From: JANPEZ01 sp031423155
GTDB lineage: Bacteria; Actinomycetota; UBA4738; HRBIN12
NCBI GenBank assembly: GCA_031423155.1
Contig: JANPEZ010000113.1
Coordinates: 16,198-80,197, forward strand
Reading direction: 5' to 3'
Length of the DNA stretch: 64,000 nt
The translations under genes and the position numbers were made by a program. A model generated the notes under the pieces. The model ran no database searches, was not told where the DNA came from, and saw nothing but the letters and a program-made list of their open reading frames with translations. Positions 50,588 through 59,556 of the stretch are shown here, in pieces. How positions within the stretch are numbered: position 1 is the stretch's first letter; each line of letters starts with the position of its first letter.

Positions 50588-51960
50588 CGGCGGATGTATG
50601 ACAGATGGTATGACACCCTCCCCGTGGAAACAAGCCCAGAGGAGGGGGTCTGCAAACTAGCGGGTGCCTCTGACAGTGATGATGGGGGTGGCCTATCCCG
50701 GGCCGGTCTGACTCGGCCTCTGACTGGCGAAGCTGCCTTGTGCGTGATCCGTCGACCGGCTCGGGTGAGCCACTGACCGGGCACCCACCGGTCGGGCGGA
50801 CGTGACCTCATAGGAGCCTGGCAAGGTCCCATCACTGTCTTGTCCGCCCTCCCGGCTGGTGCGTGCCATCACCCGTTTGAAGGAGGGATGGCAATTGGCA
50901 ACGATGCCACAAACACTCGGCGGGGTCACCGTCGGGGTCGATACCCACGGCAAGATCCACGTGGGAGCAGTTGCAGATCCACTCGGTCGCATCCTCGGCA
51001 CGATCGAGGTCACCACCGATGAGAAAGGGTTCCGCCAGCTGGAGAGGTTCGCGATGCGCTTCGGCCAGATCGAACGCTTCGGGGTGGAAGGGACCGGTGC
51101 TTACGGAGCCACGCTGTATCGGTGGCTAACCAACCGCGGACACGAAGTGATCGAGGTCGACCGCCCTGATCGCAAGATGCGCCGGCTGCAAGGCAAATCT
51201 GATCCGATCGATGCCTGTGCTGCAGCACAAGCGGTGATTTCAGGTAGAGCCAGTGGCGTTCCCAAGGCAAGAGACGGTGCAGTAGAAGCGATCCGAGTGC
51301 TGCGAGTGACCCGTGGTTCTGCGGTACGTGGTCGCACCCAGGCGATGAACCAGATGCACGCGCTCGTCGCCACTGCCCTGAGTCGATGCGTTCTGATCTT
51401 CGCGAACTAGCTCCCCGCAAGCTGGTTGATCGATGCGCCAACATGCGCCCCGGGGTGCTGGATGACCCGAGCGCCGCGACGAAGTTCGCTCTGCGGGAAC
51501 TGGCGCGCCGGTACCGATCACTCAACGAAGAGGTCGTTGCCCTCGACGGGGAACTCGATCAGCTGGTCGCCAAGCGTGCTCCCAAGTTGCTCGAGCTGGT
51601 CGGAGTTGGAACCGATGTTGCTGGTGCGTTGCTGGTGACAGCCGGGGATAACCCTGACCGGCTGCGAAGCGAGGGGTCCTTCGCGCACCTGTGCGGTGTC
51701 GCACCGATCCCGGCGTCATCTGGACGCATCCACCGTCATCGACTCAACCGGGGGGGTGACCGAAGTGCCAACCAAGCTCTCTGGAGGATCGTGCTCGTCC
51801 GCCTGAGCTGCGATGAACGAACCCAGGTCTACGCTGCCCGCCGAACGACCGAGGGGCTCTCAAAACGGGAGATCATCCGTTGCTTGAAGCGCTACGTCGC
51901 AAGGGAGATCTACGACATCTTGGTGACTTGACGAGGTATAGGAGCATCACGGACCCGATG
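50588..51960 (+). mobile_element. IS110-family insertion sequence, approximate limits
   Basis: The element holds a frameshifted IS110 transposase gene. Ends are not certain: an eight-base repeat ATAGGAGC occurs at 50810-50817 and 51938-51945, 1,128 bases apart, and could mark conserved end sequences, while IS110 elements lack terminal inverted repeats. The 5' stretch 50588-50894 (307 bases) holds no gene I can support; in IS110 elements this side encodes the bridge RNA that guides insertion, so structure may be present there. The right end lies about 20 bases from the cimA stop. Confidence 0.65.
50895..51931 (+). pseudogene. IS110-family transposase, split by a one-base deletion
   Basis: Two overlapping frames make one transposase. 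The first (from TTG 50895, GGAGGG seven bases upstream) has the RuvC-like VGVDTHGKIHVGAV, GVEGTGAYG and GKSDPIDACAAAQAV, the DEDD catalytic core. It ends at a stop at 51410. The second frame, read from 51386, continues as MRSDLRELAPRKLVDR, then the C-terminal transposase_20 part with GVGTDVAGALLVTAGD and RSEGSFAHLCGVAPIPASSG (Ser in the last motif is the nucleophile). Adding one base near 51375 in GCCCTGAG restores ATAPESMRSDLREL, so one base was lost. No slippery heptamer supports programmed frameshifting. Confidence 0.85.
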
Positions 51961-51970
51961 GATGCTTCGG

Positions 51971-53545
51971 CTACTCCGCTGCCTCTCGCGGGTGCAGGAG
52001 GCCGTATAGGTAGGCGTCGGTCAGGGCCTCCCAGGAGGCTTCGATGATGTTCTCGCTGACGCCGACGGTGGTCCACTCGCGCTCGCCGTTGGAGGTGTCG
52101 ATCAGGACCCGCACGATCGCCGCGGTACCGATGTTCTCGTCGAGCACGCGGACCCTGAAGTCTTCGAGGGTCATCGCATCCAGTTCTGGATAGTCGTTTG
52201 CGAGAGCTTTTCTCAACGCGTTGTCCAGGGCACCGACCGGGCCCTGACCCTCGGCACTCTCGATGTGTCGGGTGTCGTTGGTCACCACTTTGACGGTCGC
52301 TTCGGCCAGGGCGTCTTCGCCGGAGCGTTCTTCCACGTGAACGCGGAAGCTCTCGATCTCGAAGAAGGGCTGCTCCCAGCCTGTGGCGCGGCGCATCAGC
52401 AGATCGAGGGAGGCGTCGGCGACCTCGAAGGTGTAGCCGCGCGCCTCTCGCTCTTTGATGTCGTTCAGAACGTGGGCGACGCCCTCGGTATCGAGGTCGA
52501 GGCCGAACTCAGCCGCTTTCATGCGCAGGGTCGCGGCGCCGCCCAGATCGCTGGCGACTATCCCCCGTCGATTACCGACGAGGCCCGGCTTGACGTGCTC
52601 GTAGGCCTCTTCAAGGCGGGCGACGCCGCTGGCGTGAAGACCCGCTTTGTGGGTGAAGGCATACCGACCCGCGTACGGCTGGCGCGAATCGGGCGCGAGG
52701 TTGGCCACCTCGGCGACGTAATGCGCTGTCTCGGTGAGCCTCTCGACCGAGCCCTCGGGAAGGCAATCGGCGCCCATCTTGAGGACGAGGTTCGCCGCGA
52801 TGGGGATCAGATCGGCGTTGCCGGTTCGCTCGCCGTATCCGTTGACGACGCCCTGCACCTGGAAGGCGCCGTGCTCGACGGCGATCAGCGAGTTGGCCAC
52901 TGCGCACCCGGCATCGTTGTGAACGTGGATGCCGATGGCCGCCTCGACCTTGGGCTTCACCTCATCGAGGATCCGGGAGATGTCCGACGGAAGCATGCCG
53001 CCGTTGGTGTCGCAAAGGACGAGTCTCTCGGCGCCCGCTTCTTGGGCGGCGGTCAGCACCTGGATGGCGAAGTCCGGATCCAGTCCGTACCCGTCGAAGA
53101 AATGCTCGGCGTCGAAGAACACCCGGCGACCCTGATCGCAGAGGAACGCGATCGAGTCTCGAACCATAGCGACGCCCTCGGCGAGCTCGGTCCTTAGGGC
53201 TTCTGTCACATGCAGTGGGGAAGCCTTGCCCACCAAGCAGACGACTTCGGTGCCAGTGTCGAGCAATTCGCGCAAGACGGCCGAGTCCTCCGCCCGCTCC
53301 CCCGCCTTGCGGGTCATGCCGAAGGAGGTGAGAGTCGCGTGCTTCAGCGTCTCCTTCGTCGCGAGCTTGAAGAACTCGGTGTCGCGCGGGTTGGCACCCG
53401 GCCAGCCACCTTCGATGTAGGGAACTCCTAGCTGGTCGATCTTGTGAAGGATCCGAAGGCGGTCCTCGATGGTGTAGGACAGGCCCGTGCCCTGAGCGCC
53501 ATCGCGCAGGGTGGTGTCGTACAGCTCGACCTTGAGCCCGGTCAT
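51971..53545 (-). CDS. cimA: (R)-citramalate synthase
   Basis: A 524-residue enzyme that condenses pyruvate and acetyl-CoA to citramalate, which opens a threonine-independent path to isoleucine. It shares the LeuA fold: VELYDTTLRDGAQGTG, VLCDTNGG, HVHNDAGCAVANSL, the regulatory domain at the end. The N-terminal motif DGAQ rather than DGEQ and IEGGWPGANPRD fit CimA, while LeuA is also present in the same operon. The ATG overlaps the leuB stop by four bases. This is the last gene of the operon; an IS110 element sits just beyond the stop. Confidence 0.9.
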   Translation of the reverse strand: MTGLKVELYDTTLRDGAQGTGLSYTIEDRLRILHKIDQLGVPYIEGGWPGANPRDTEFFKLATKETLKHATLTSFGMTRKAGERAEDSAVLRELLDTGTEVVCLVGKASPLHVTEALRTELAEGVAMVRDSIAFLCDQGRRVFFDAEHFFDGYGLDPDFAIQVLTAAQEAGAERLVLCDTNGGMLPSDISRILDEVKPKVEAAIGIHVHNDAGCAVANSLIAVEHGAFQVQGVVNGYGERTGNADLIPIAANLVLKMGADCLPEGSVERLTETAHYVAEVANLAPDSRQPYAGRYAFTHKAGLHASGVARLEEAYEHVKPGLVGNRRGIVASDLGGAATLRMKAAEFGLDLDTEGVAHVLNDIKEREARGYTFEVADASLDLLMRRATGWEQPFFEIESFRVHVEERSGEDALAEATVKVVTNDTRHIESAEGQGPVGALDNALRKALANDYPELDAMTLEDFRVRVLDENIGTAAIVRVLIDTSNGEREWTTVGVSENIIEASWEALTDAYLYGLLHPREAAE

Positions 53546-54591
53546 GCCGACGCGCCCTGGCAGACGAGGTCGCCCACTTCGGCCGTCGTGTAGCCCATCT
53601 CGCCGGCGCGCATCGACTTCATCTTCTGAGTTGCGGCGCGGATGCCCCGGTCGACGCGGTCGGCGGCGGCTGACTCGCCGAGCTGTCTGAGCAGCATCTC
53701 GACCGCGCCGATCGCAGCCAGAGGATTGATCGTGCCCTTGCCGGTGTGGTCGGGAGCGGTGCCACCGATGGGCTCGAACATGCTGACGCCGGCCGGGTTG
53801 ATGTTGCCGCCGGCCGCGATGCCCATGCCGCCCTGGATCATGGCGCCCAGGTCCGTGATGATGTCGCCGAACATGTTGTCCGTGACGATGACATCGAACC
53901 GCGCCGGCCAGTCCAGGAAGTAGATGCAGGCTGCGTCGACGTGGACGTAGTCGGTCTCGACGGATGGGAACTCGACGGCTAGTTCGTCCACGACGCGCTG
54001 ATACAGGTCCCCGGCGAACGTTAAGACGTTCGTCTTGTGGACCAGCGTGAGCTTCTTACGCCGGTGCGGCTGCATAGCGAGTTCGAAGGCGTAGCGCACG
54101 ATCCGCTCGACACCGTGCCGCGTGTTGATCGACTCCTGCACCGCGACCTCGTGTTCGGTCCCCTTGCGGTGGAAGCCGCCGGCCCCGCTGTAAAGCCCCT
54201 CGGAGTTCTCGCGGACAACCACGAAGTTGACGTCTTCTTCCGAGTGGGACGGCACCAACGATTGGACTCCCGGGTACCTGACGACCGGGCGAAGGTTCAC
54301 GTACTGATCCAGTTGGAACCGGGCACGCAGGAGCAGGTCTCGCTCCAAGATGCCCGGTTTCACGCGAGGGTCTCCCACCGCGCCGAGCAGGATCGCGTCA
54401 CAGCCACGAAGGCCCTCCAGCTCCGCGTCCGGCAGAGTCTCTCCGGTCCGCAGGTACCTGTCGGCACCCAGGTCGAACTCGGCGAGCTCGACTTCGAACC
54501 CGGCTCGAACAGACTGCAATACTTTGAGGCCCTCGCGCACGACCTCGGGGCCGGTTCCGTCGCCGGCTATGACGCCGATCCGGTGGGTCAC
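53542..54591 (-). CDS. leuB: 3-isopropylmalate dehydrogenase
   Basis: A 349-residue NAD-dependent decarboxylating dehydrogenase, third step of leucine synthesis; homologues in this family also act on citramalate-derived 3-methylmalate for isoleucine. Signs: GVIAGDGTGPEVVREGLKVL (N-terminal), VVRENSEGLYSGAGG (substrate site), VTDNMFGDIITDLGAMIQGG and FEPIGGTAPDHTGKGTINP (NAD site). It starts at ATG 54591, which overlaps the leuA stop by four bases, and its stop overlaps the cimA start in the same way. leuC and leuD are not in the window. Confidence 0.93.
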   Translation of the reverse strand: MTHRIGVIAGDGTGPEVVREGLKVLQSVRAGFEVELAEFDLGADRYLRTGETLPDAELEGLRGCDAILLGAVGDPRVKPGILERDLLLRARFQLDQYVNLRPVVRYPGVQSLVPSHSEEDVNFVVVRENSEGLYSGAGGFHRKGTEHEVAVQESINTRHGVERIVRYAFELAMQPHRRKKLTLVHKTNVLTFAGDLYQRVVDELAVEFPSVETDYVHVDAACIYFLDWPARFDVIVTDNMFGDIITDLGAMIQGGMGIAAGGNINPAGVSMFEPIGGTAPDHTGKGTINPLAAIGAVEMLLRQLGESAAADRVDRGIRAATQKMKSMRAGEMGYTTAEVGDLVCQGASA

Positions 54592-56141
54592 GACATCGCC
54601 TCCGGATTCGCGGCCGGAGCGACGAGCAGCGCGCGGTTGATGGCGGCCAGGTACGCGCGGGCGCTGGCCTCGACCACGTCGACGCTGACTCCGCGGCCGG
54701 TCACGCGACGTCCGTTGATCTCGAGCTGCACGACGACGTCTCCTAAGGCATCAGATCCGCCGGTCACCGACGAGACGTTGAAGTGGATGAGACTCGCTTC
54801 GACGCCGGCGGCCTTCTGGATCGCGCTGCAAGCAGCGTCGATCATGCCGTCTCCGAACGCGCTCTCCTCGATGACCTCGTCACCTCGCTTGAGCCTTACG
54901 GTCGCGCTCGGCGAAAGGTGCGTGCCACCCCCGACCTGCAGCGACTCGAGCACGAGAAGGCCCTCGTCTGCGCCGCGGATCTCCTCGCCGACGATCGCGG
55001 CCAGGTCCTGGTCCGTGATCTGGATCTTGCGGTCGGCCAGTTCCTTGAAACGGGCGAACGACCTGTCGACGTGTTCCCCTGGTACTTCGATGCCCATCTT
55101 GTTCAGAGCGTCGATGAAGGCGTGGCGGCCGGAGTGCTTGCCCAGGACGAGCGAGTTACCCTCCAGACCGACCTCGACCGGGTCCATGATCTCGTACGTC
55201 GCGCGGTTGGAGAGCACGCCGTGCTGATGGATACCGCTCTCGTGGGCGAACGCGCTGGAGCCCACGACCGACTTGTTCGGCTGCACGTTGTAGCCCGTGG
55301 TCATGCTGACCAGCCGCGAGGTCCGCGTTATCTCCTTGATGTTCAGGCTGTGGGTCTTGCCGAGCGCCTGCCCGCGCGTGCGGATGATCATCGCGATCTC
55401 TTCGAGGGCGCAGTTGCCCGCACGCTCGCCGATGCCGTTGACCGCGACCTCCACCTGGCCGGCGCCGTTCTCGATCCCCGCCAGCGAGTTCGCCACCGCC
55501 AACCCCAGGTCGTTGTGGCAGTGCGTCGAGATGACCACGTGATCGGGCGTGGCCTCTCGCACGATCCGGACCAGCTCGCCGAACTCGGTCGGCGTGGCGT
55601 ATCCGACCGTGTCGGGCACGTTTATCGTGGTGGCGCCACACTCGACGGCGAGCTTGAAGCACTCCAGCAGGAAATCGAGCGGCGTGCGCGTCGCGTCCTG
55701 CGCGCTGAACTCGACGTCGTCGGTGTAGGTCACCGCGAGCTTGACGTTCTCGCGGATCGCGTCCAGCACCTGGTTGTGCGACATCTTCAGCATCGACTCG
55801 CGCTGGACGTCGCTGGTCGAGATGAAGGTATGGATCCTCCAGCGCTCGGCGCCCTTCAGCGCGGCGGCGGCTCGTTCGATGTCGCCGGTCGTCGTGCGGG
55901 CGAGCGCCGCGATCACAGGCCCGCGCACGCTGCTCGCGATCTCGGAGACCGACTCGAACTCGCCGTCTGAAGAGACCGGGAACCCGGCCTCAAGGATGTC
56001 CACGTTCAGCCGCGCGAGCTGCTCGGCTATCTCAACCTTCTCGGAGCGTGTGAGCGCGATCCCGGGAGCCTGCTCCCCGTCGCGCAGTGTCGTGTCGAAG
56101 ATCCTTACGTGGTTCGCGTCCGGTACGCCACCGTCAGCCAT
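54588..56141 (-). CDS. leuA: 2-isopropylmalate synthase
   Basis: A 517-residue enzyme that joins acetyl-CoA and 2-oxoisovalerate, the first step to leucine. The catalytic barrel begins VRIFDTTLRDGEQAPG, contains HCHNDLGLAVANSLAG and GIGERAGNCALEEIAM, and the C-terminal allosteric domain shows GDMIDAACSAIQKA-like GMIDAACSAIQK and VTGRGVSVDVVEASARAYL. Leucine feedback is expected at the C-terminal domain. The ATG at 56141 overlaps the ilvC end by eight bases. Confidence 0.93.
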   Translation of the reverse strand: MADGGVPDANHVRIFDTTLRDGEQAPGIALTRSEKVEIAEQLARLNVDILEAGFPVSSDGEFESVSEIASSVRGPVIAALARTTTGDIERAAAALKGAERWRIHTFISTSDVQRESMLKMSHNQVLDAIRENVKLAVTYTDDVEFSAQDATRTPLDFLLECFKLAVECGATTINVPDTVGYATPTEFGELVRIVREATPDHVVISTHCHNDLGLAVANSLAGIENGAGQVEVAVNGIGERAGNCALEEIAMIIRTRGQALGKTHSLNIKEITRTSRLVSMTTGYNVQPNKSVVGSSAFAHESGIHQHGVLSNRATYEIMDPVEVGLEGNSLVLGKHSGRHAFIDALNKMGIEVPGEHVDRSFARFKELADRKIQITDQDLAAIVGEEIRGADEGLLVLESLQVGGGTHLSPSATVRLKRGDEVIEESAFGDGMIDAACSAIQKAAGVEASLIHFNVSSVTGGSDALGDVVVQLEINGRRVTGRGVSVDVVEASARAYLAAINRALLVAPAANPEAMS

Positions 56142-57153
56142 CTTGAGGGACCGCCTTCTTCTCGGATTCCAACCAGGGCATCATCTGGCGCAGTCCCTTC
56201 CCGACCTCCTCCAACTGGGAAGTACGCGCCTCAGCCCTAAGTCGCAGGAACTCCGGGAATCCGGCCTCGGCCTCTCCGATCCACTCCTTGGCGAAGGCGC
56301 CGCTCTGGATCTCATCGAGGATCTTGCGCATCTCGGCGCGCGTGCCTTCGTTCACAACACGCGGCCCACGCGAGTAGTCGCCGTACTCGGCGGTGTCGCT
56401 GATCGAGTGGCGCATCCACGCCAACCCACCCTCGTACATCAGGTCCACGATCAGCTTCAGCTCGTGCATGCACTCGAAGTAAGCGATCTCGGGCTGATAG
56501 CCCGCAGCGACCAGCGTCTCGAACCCGGCCTGAACAAGGGCGGAAGCGCCGCCGCACAGCACTGCCTGCTCGCCGAACAGATCCGTTTCGGTCTCTTCCT
56601 TGAAAGTCGTCTCGATAACGCCCGCGCGCGCCGACCCGATCCCGGTCGCGTACGCCAGCGCGCGATCCAGCGCCTTGCCCGTCGCGTCCTGATGCACGGC
56701 CACCAGCGCAGGCGTCCCGATCCCCTGCTCGTAAGTGCGCCGCACCAAGTGCCCGGGCCCCTTAGGCGCGATCATCGTCACGTCAACCCCCGCAGGAGGA
56801 GCGATCGTCCCGAAGTGGATGTTGAACCCATGGCTGAACATCAGCATGTTGCCGGCCTCAAGCCCAGGCTCGATGTCGGTGGCATAGGCAGCAGCCTGAG
56901 AAGTGTCAGGCAGCAGCACCATCACCGTGTCGGCCTCACGAACGGCCTCGGCGGTGGTCAGAACACGAAGACCCGCAGCCTCGGCGGTAGCCCAAGACTT
57001 AGACCCCTGACGCAACCCAACCCGAACATCGAAGCCAGAGTCTTTCAAGTTGAGAGCATGAGCATGCCCCTGCGAGCCATACCCCAAGATCGCGATCTTG
57101 TCCCCCGCCAACGCCGCCCGATCCGTGTCTTTCTCGTAGTAGCTGGTAGCCAT
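56134..57153 (-). CDS. ilvC: Ketol-acid reductoisomerase
   Basis: A 339-residue class I enzyme that turns acetolactate or acetohydroxybutyrate into dihydroxy acids with NADPH. It has the nucleotide loop ILGYGSQGHAHALNL, APKGPGHLVRRTY, DLFGEQAVLCGG (magnesium Asp and Glu) and EGGLAWMRHSISDTAEYGD. The ATG at 57153 is preceded by a GAAGGGAAG-like site. The gap of 103 bases before it holds an A-rich repeat stretch (see repeat). Confidence 0.94.
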   Translation of the reverse strand: MATSYYEKDTDRAALAGDKIAILGYGSQGHAHALNLKDSGFDVRVGLRQGSKSWATAEAAGLRVLTTAEAVREADTVMVLLPDTSQAAAYATDIEPGLEAGNMLMFSHGFNIHFGTIAPPAGVDVTMIAPKGPGHLVRRTYEQGIGTPALVAVHQDATGKALDRALAYATGIGSARAGVIETTFKEETETDLFGEQAVLCGGASALVQAGFETLVAAGYQPEIAYFECMHELKLIVDLMYEGGLAWMRHSISDTAEYGDYSRGPRVVNEGTRAEMRKILDEIQSGAFAKEWIGEAEAGFPEFLRLRAEARTSQLEEVGKGLRQMMPWLESEKKAVPQDG

Positions 57154-57159
57154 CGCTCG

Positions 57160-57252
57160 TCTTCCCTTCTCAAGTCTTCGACTTTGATCTTGCCTTTGAC
57201 ATTGCCTCTACGTGGTCGTTGCCTTTGATCTTGATCTTGCCGTTGCTTTGAG
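57160..57252 (-). repeat. A-rich direct-repeat stretch between ilvN and ilvC
   Basis: On the coding strand CAAAGGCAA occurs twice, GGCAAGATCAA occurs twice, and AAGATCAAAG appears in both halves. The composition is purine- and A-rich compared with the surrounding DNA. It may come from slippage and is not part of a gene I can support. Confidence 0.55.
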
Positions 57253-57256
57253 CCCC

Positions 57257-57817
57257 CTAAACCCCGCCGCCATCCCAATCCAGATCACCCTCGGCGCCGG
57301 CGGCCTTAGCCACCTTCATCACGCGCTCCCGGATCCCGCGATCACCACGCGTGAGCGCGATGCGCCCGGTGCGCGCCAGCTCCACGATTCCGAAATCCTC
57401 CAGCAGGCCCAGCAGAGCAGTCAGCTTCTTAGGACTCCCCGTCGCCTCGATGGTCAGCGTGCCGTGAGTCGCATCCGCCACCCGAACCCGGAAAACCTCA
57501 CAGAACTCCAGCACTCGCGCGCGAGTGTCGCCCGAAGCCCGAACCTTCACGAGCATCAACTCGCGCTCGACGGTCTCCTCGGGCTCGTGCTCCAAGATCT
57601 TGATCACGTTGATCAGCTTGTTGAGCTGCTTGGTGACCTGCTCCAGAGGCTTCTTGTCCACATCGACCACGATCGTCATGCGAGAAAGACCCTCGGTCTC
57701 GGTCGGACCGACCGCCAGCGAGTCGATGTTGTAACCGCGTGCCGCGAACAGACCCGCCACGCGGGTCAAGACTCCCGGCTTGTCTTCAACGAGGACCGAC
57801 AGTGTGTGAAAGCTCAT
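57257..57817 (-). CDS. ilvN: Acetolactate synthase small (regulatory) subunit
   Basis: A 186-residue regulatory partner of IlvB. An ACT domain opens the protein (SFHTLSVLVEDKPGVLTRVA, about 2-21, with AGLFAARGYNIDSLAVGPTE), followed by the C-terminal domain with RTGRIALTRGDRGIRE. It binds valine and controls the large subunit. The ATG at 57817 overlaps the ilvB stop by four bases, which helps keep subunit levels matched. Confidence 0.93.
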   Translation of the reverse strand: MSFHTLSVLVEDKPGVLTRVAGLFAARGYNIDSLAVGPTETEGLSRMTIVVDVDKKPLEQVTKQLNKLINVIKILEHEPEETVERELMLVKVRASGDTRARVLEFCEVFRVRVADATHGTLTIEATGSPKKLTALLGLLEDFGIVELARTGRIALTRGDRGIRERVMKVAKAAGAEGDLDWDGGGV

Positions 57818-59556
57818 GCGATCGGTGCCTCCGCTGGGTCGTTGGCCGGCCGAAGTCCCTCGGGCCCGGTCACGATGTCGTCGTTGGAAGCTCCCGCGGG
57901 AACCATCGGGAAGACCATCTCCTGCTCGTCCACTCGGAAGTCGATGACGACGCTGCGATCGGTGACGGAAAGGGCTTTCTCGATGACGTTATCGACTTCG
58001 TCGGCGCGCTCGGCGCGAAGGCCGACGGCTCCGTATGCCTCGGCGATCTTGACGTAGTCGGGTGTGTCCTGGGTCAGGTGCACGGCGGAGTAGCGCTCCT
58101 TGTAGAACAGCTCCTGCCACTGACGGACCATGCCCAGATACCCGTTGTTGATGATCGCCGTGATGAACGGGATCTTCTCCGTCGTGCTGGTCGCAAGCTC
58201 CTGACAGGTCATCTGGAAGCAGCCGTCGCCGTCGATCGCGATCACTCGCTTGTCGGGCATGCCGGCGGCAGCGCCCAGCGCAGCCGGCACGGCGAAGCCC
58301 ATCGTGCCCAGCCCCCCGGAGTTGATCCACGTCCGCGGGTGGTCGAACTTCCAGAACTGCGAGGCCCACATCTGGTGCTGGCCAACGCCGCTGACCACGA
58401 TCGCGTCATTTCCCGCGGCTTCGTACAGCCGCTCGATCGCATATTGGGGCTTGAGCGGACCGTCGGGCTGCTGGTCGTAGGTGTAGGGATGCTCGGCCTC
58501 CATCGCGTTCAGCTCGCCGATCCACGCAGAGTGGTCGGGCTCGGCCCCGTCCAGGCGCTTGGTCAGCTCGGCCGTCAACTTGGCGATGACGTCCTTACAG
58601 TCGCCCACGATCGGCACGTCGGCCGCGCGGTTCTTGCCGATCTCGGCCGGGTCGATGTCGACATGGATGATCTTCGCGTCCGGCGCGAACGCATCGAGCT
58701 TGCCGGTCACCCTGTCGTCGAAGCGCGCGCCGAGGGCGATCAGCAGGTCGGACTTCTGCAGCGCCATGACGGCCGCGTAGTTGCCGTGCATCCCGGGCAT
58801 CTCGAAACAGAGCTCGTGAGAGTCCGGGAAAGCGCCGCGCGCCATCAGTGTCGTGACGACGGGGATGCCTGCGGTGGTCGCGAGTTGAAACAACTCCTTG
58901 CTCGCCTCGGCCTTGATGACTCCGCCGCCCACGTAAAGCACAGGCTTCTTGGCCTTGAGCATGAGCTTGACGGCCTCGACGACTTGGCGCTGGTTCCCCT
59001 TCGTCGTCGGCTTGTAGCCCGGCAGGTTCACCGAGTCGGGCCACTTCCACGTGGTCTCGCCGACGAGCACGTCCTTGGGCAGGTCGACCAGCACCGGGCC
59101 GGGACGGCCGGTGCTCGCGATGTGGAACGCCTCGCGGATGGTTTCTGCGACTTCCGATGGGTGCGTTACAAGGAAGTTGTGTTTGGTGATCGCCATCGTG
59201 ATGCCGGTGATGTCGGCCTCCTGGAAGGCGTCGTTACCCACGACCGGGGTCGGGACCTGGCCTGTGATGCACACGATCGGGACCGAGTCCATCTTCGCGT
59301 CGGCTATCGCCGTGACCAGGTTGCAGCCGCCGGGACCGGAGGTAGCCATGGCCACGCCCACCTTGCCTGTGGCCCAGGCGTAACCCTCAGCGGCATGGCC
59401 GGCTCCCTGCTCGTGCCGACACAAGACGTGGCGGATGCTCGAATCCAGCAGCGGATCGTAAGCGGGAAGGATCGCTCCGCCCGGGATGCCGAAGATGGTT
59501 TCGACGCCTTCTCCCTCCAGGGACTTGAACAGCGCTTGCGCGCCCGTGAGCTTCAT
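57814..59556 (-). CDS. ilvB: Acetolactate synthase large (catalytic) subunit
   Basis: A 580-residue thiamine-diphosphate enzyme that makes acetolactate or acetohydroxybutyrate. Signs: GVETIFGIPGGAILP with the ThDP Glu in CRHEQGAGHAAEGYAWATGK, FAD-side LLIALGARFDDRVTGK, and the ThDP motif IAIDGDGCFQMTCQEL ... NNGYLGMVRQWQEL. It starts at ATG 59556, overlapping the stop of the small unknown gene by four bases, and ends overlapping ilvN. Confidence 0.94.
   Translation of the reverse strand: MKLTGAQALFKSLEGEGVETIFGIPGGAILPAYDPLLDSSIRHVLCRHEQGAGHAAEGYAWATGKVGVAMATSGPGGCNLVTAIADAKMDSVPIVCITGQVPTPVVGNDAFQEADITGITMAITKHNFLVTHPSEVAETIREAFHIASTGRPGPVLVDLPKDVLVGETTWKWPDSVNLPGYKPTTKGNQRQVVEAVKLMLKAKKPVLYVGGGVIKAEASKELFQLATTAGIPVVTTLMARGAFPDSHELCFEMPGMHGNYAAVMALQKSDLLIALGARFDDRVTGKLDAFAPDAKIIHVDIDPAEIGKNRAADVPIVGDCKDVIAKLTAELTKRLDGAEPDHSAWIGELNAMEAEHPYTYDQQPDGPLKPQYAIERLYEAAGNDAIVVSGVGQHQMWASQFWKFDHPRTWINSGGLGTMGFAVPAALGAAAGMPDKRVIAIDGDGCFQMTCQELATSTTEKIPFITAIINNGYLGMVRQWQELFYKERYSAVHLTQDTPDYVKIAEAYGAVGLRAERADEVDNVIEKALSVTDRSVVIDFRVDEQEMVFPMVPAGASNDDIVTGPEGLRPANDPAEAPIA

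Noticed and set aside
51340..51415. Programmed -1 frameshift in the IS110 transposase
   Set aside because: No slippery heptamer lies in the overlap, and restoring one C gives a continuous conserved-looking sequence, so a deletion is more likely.
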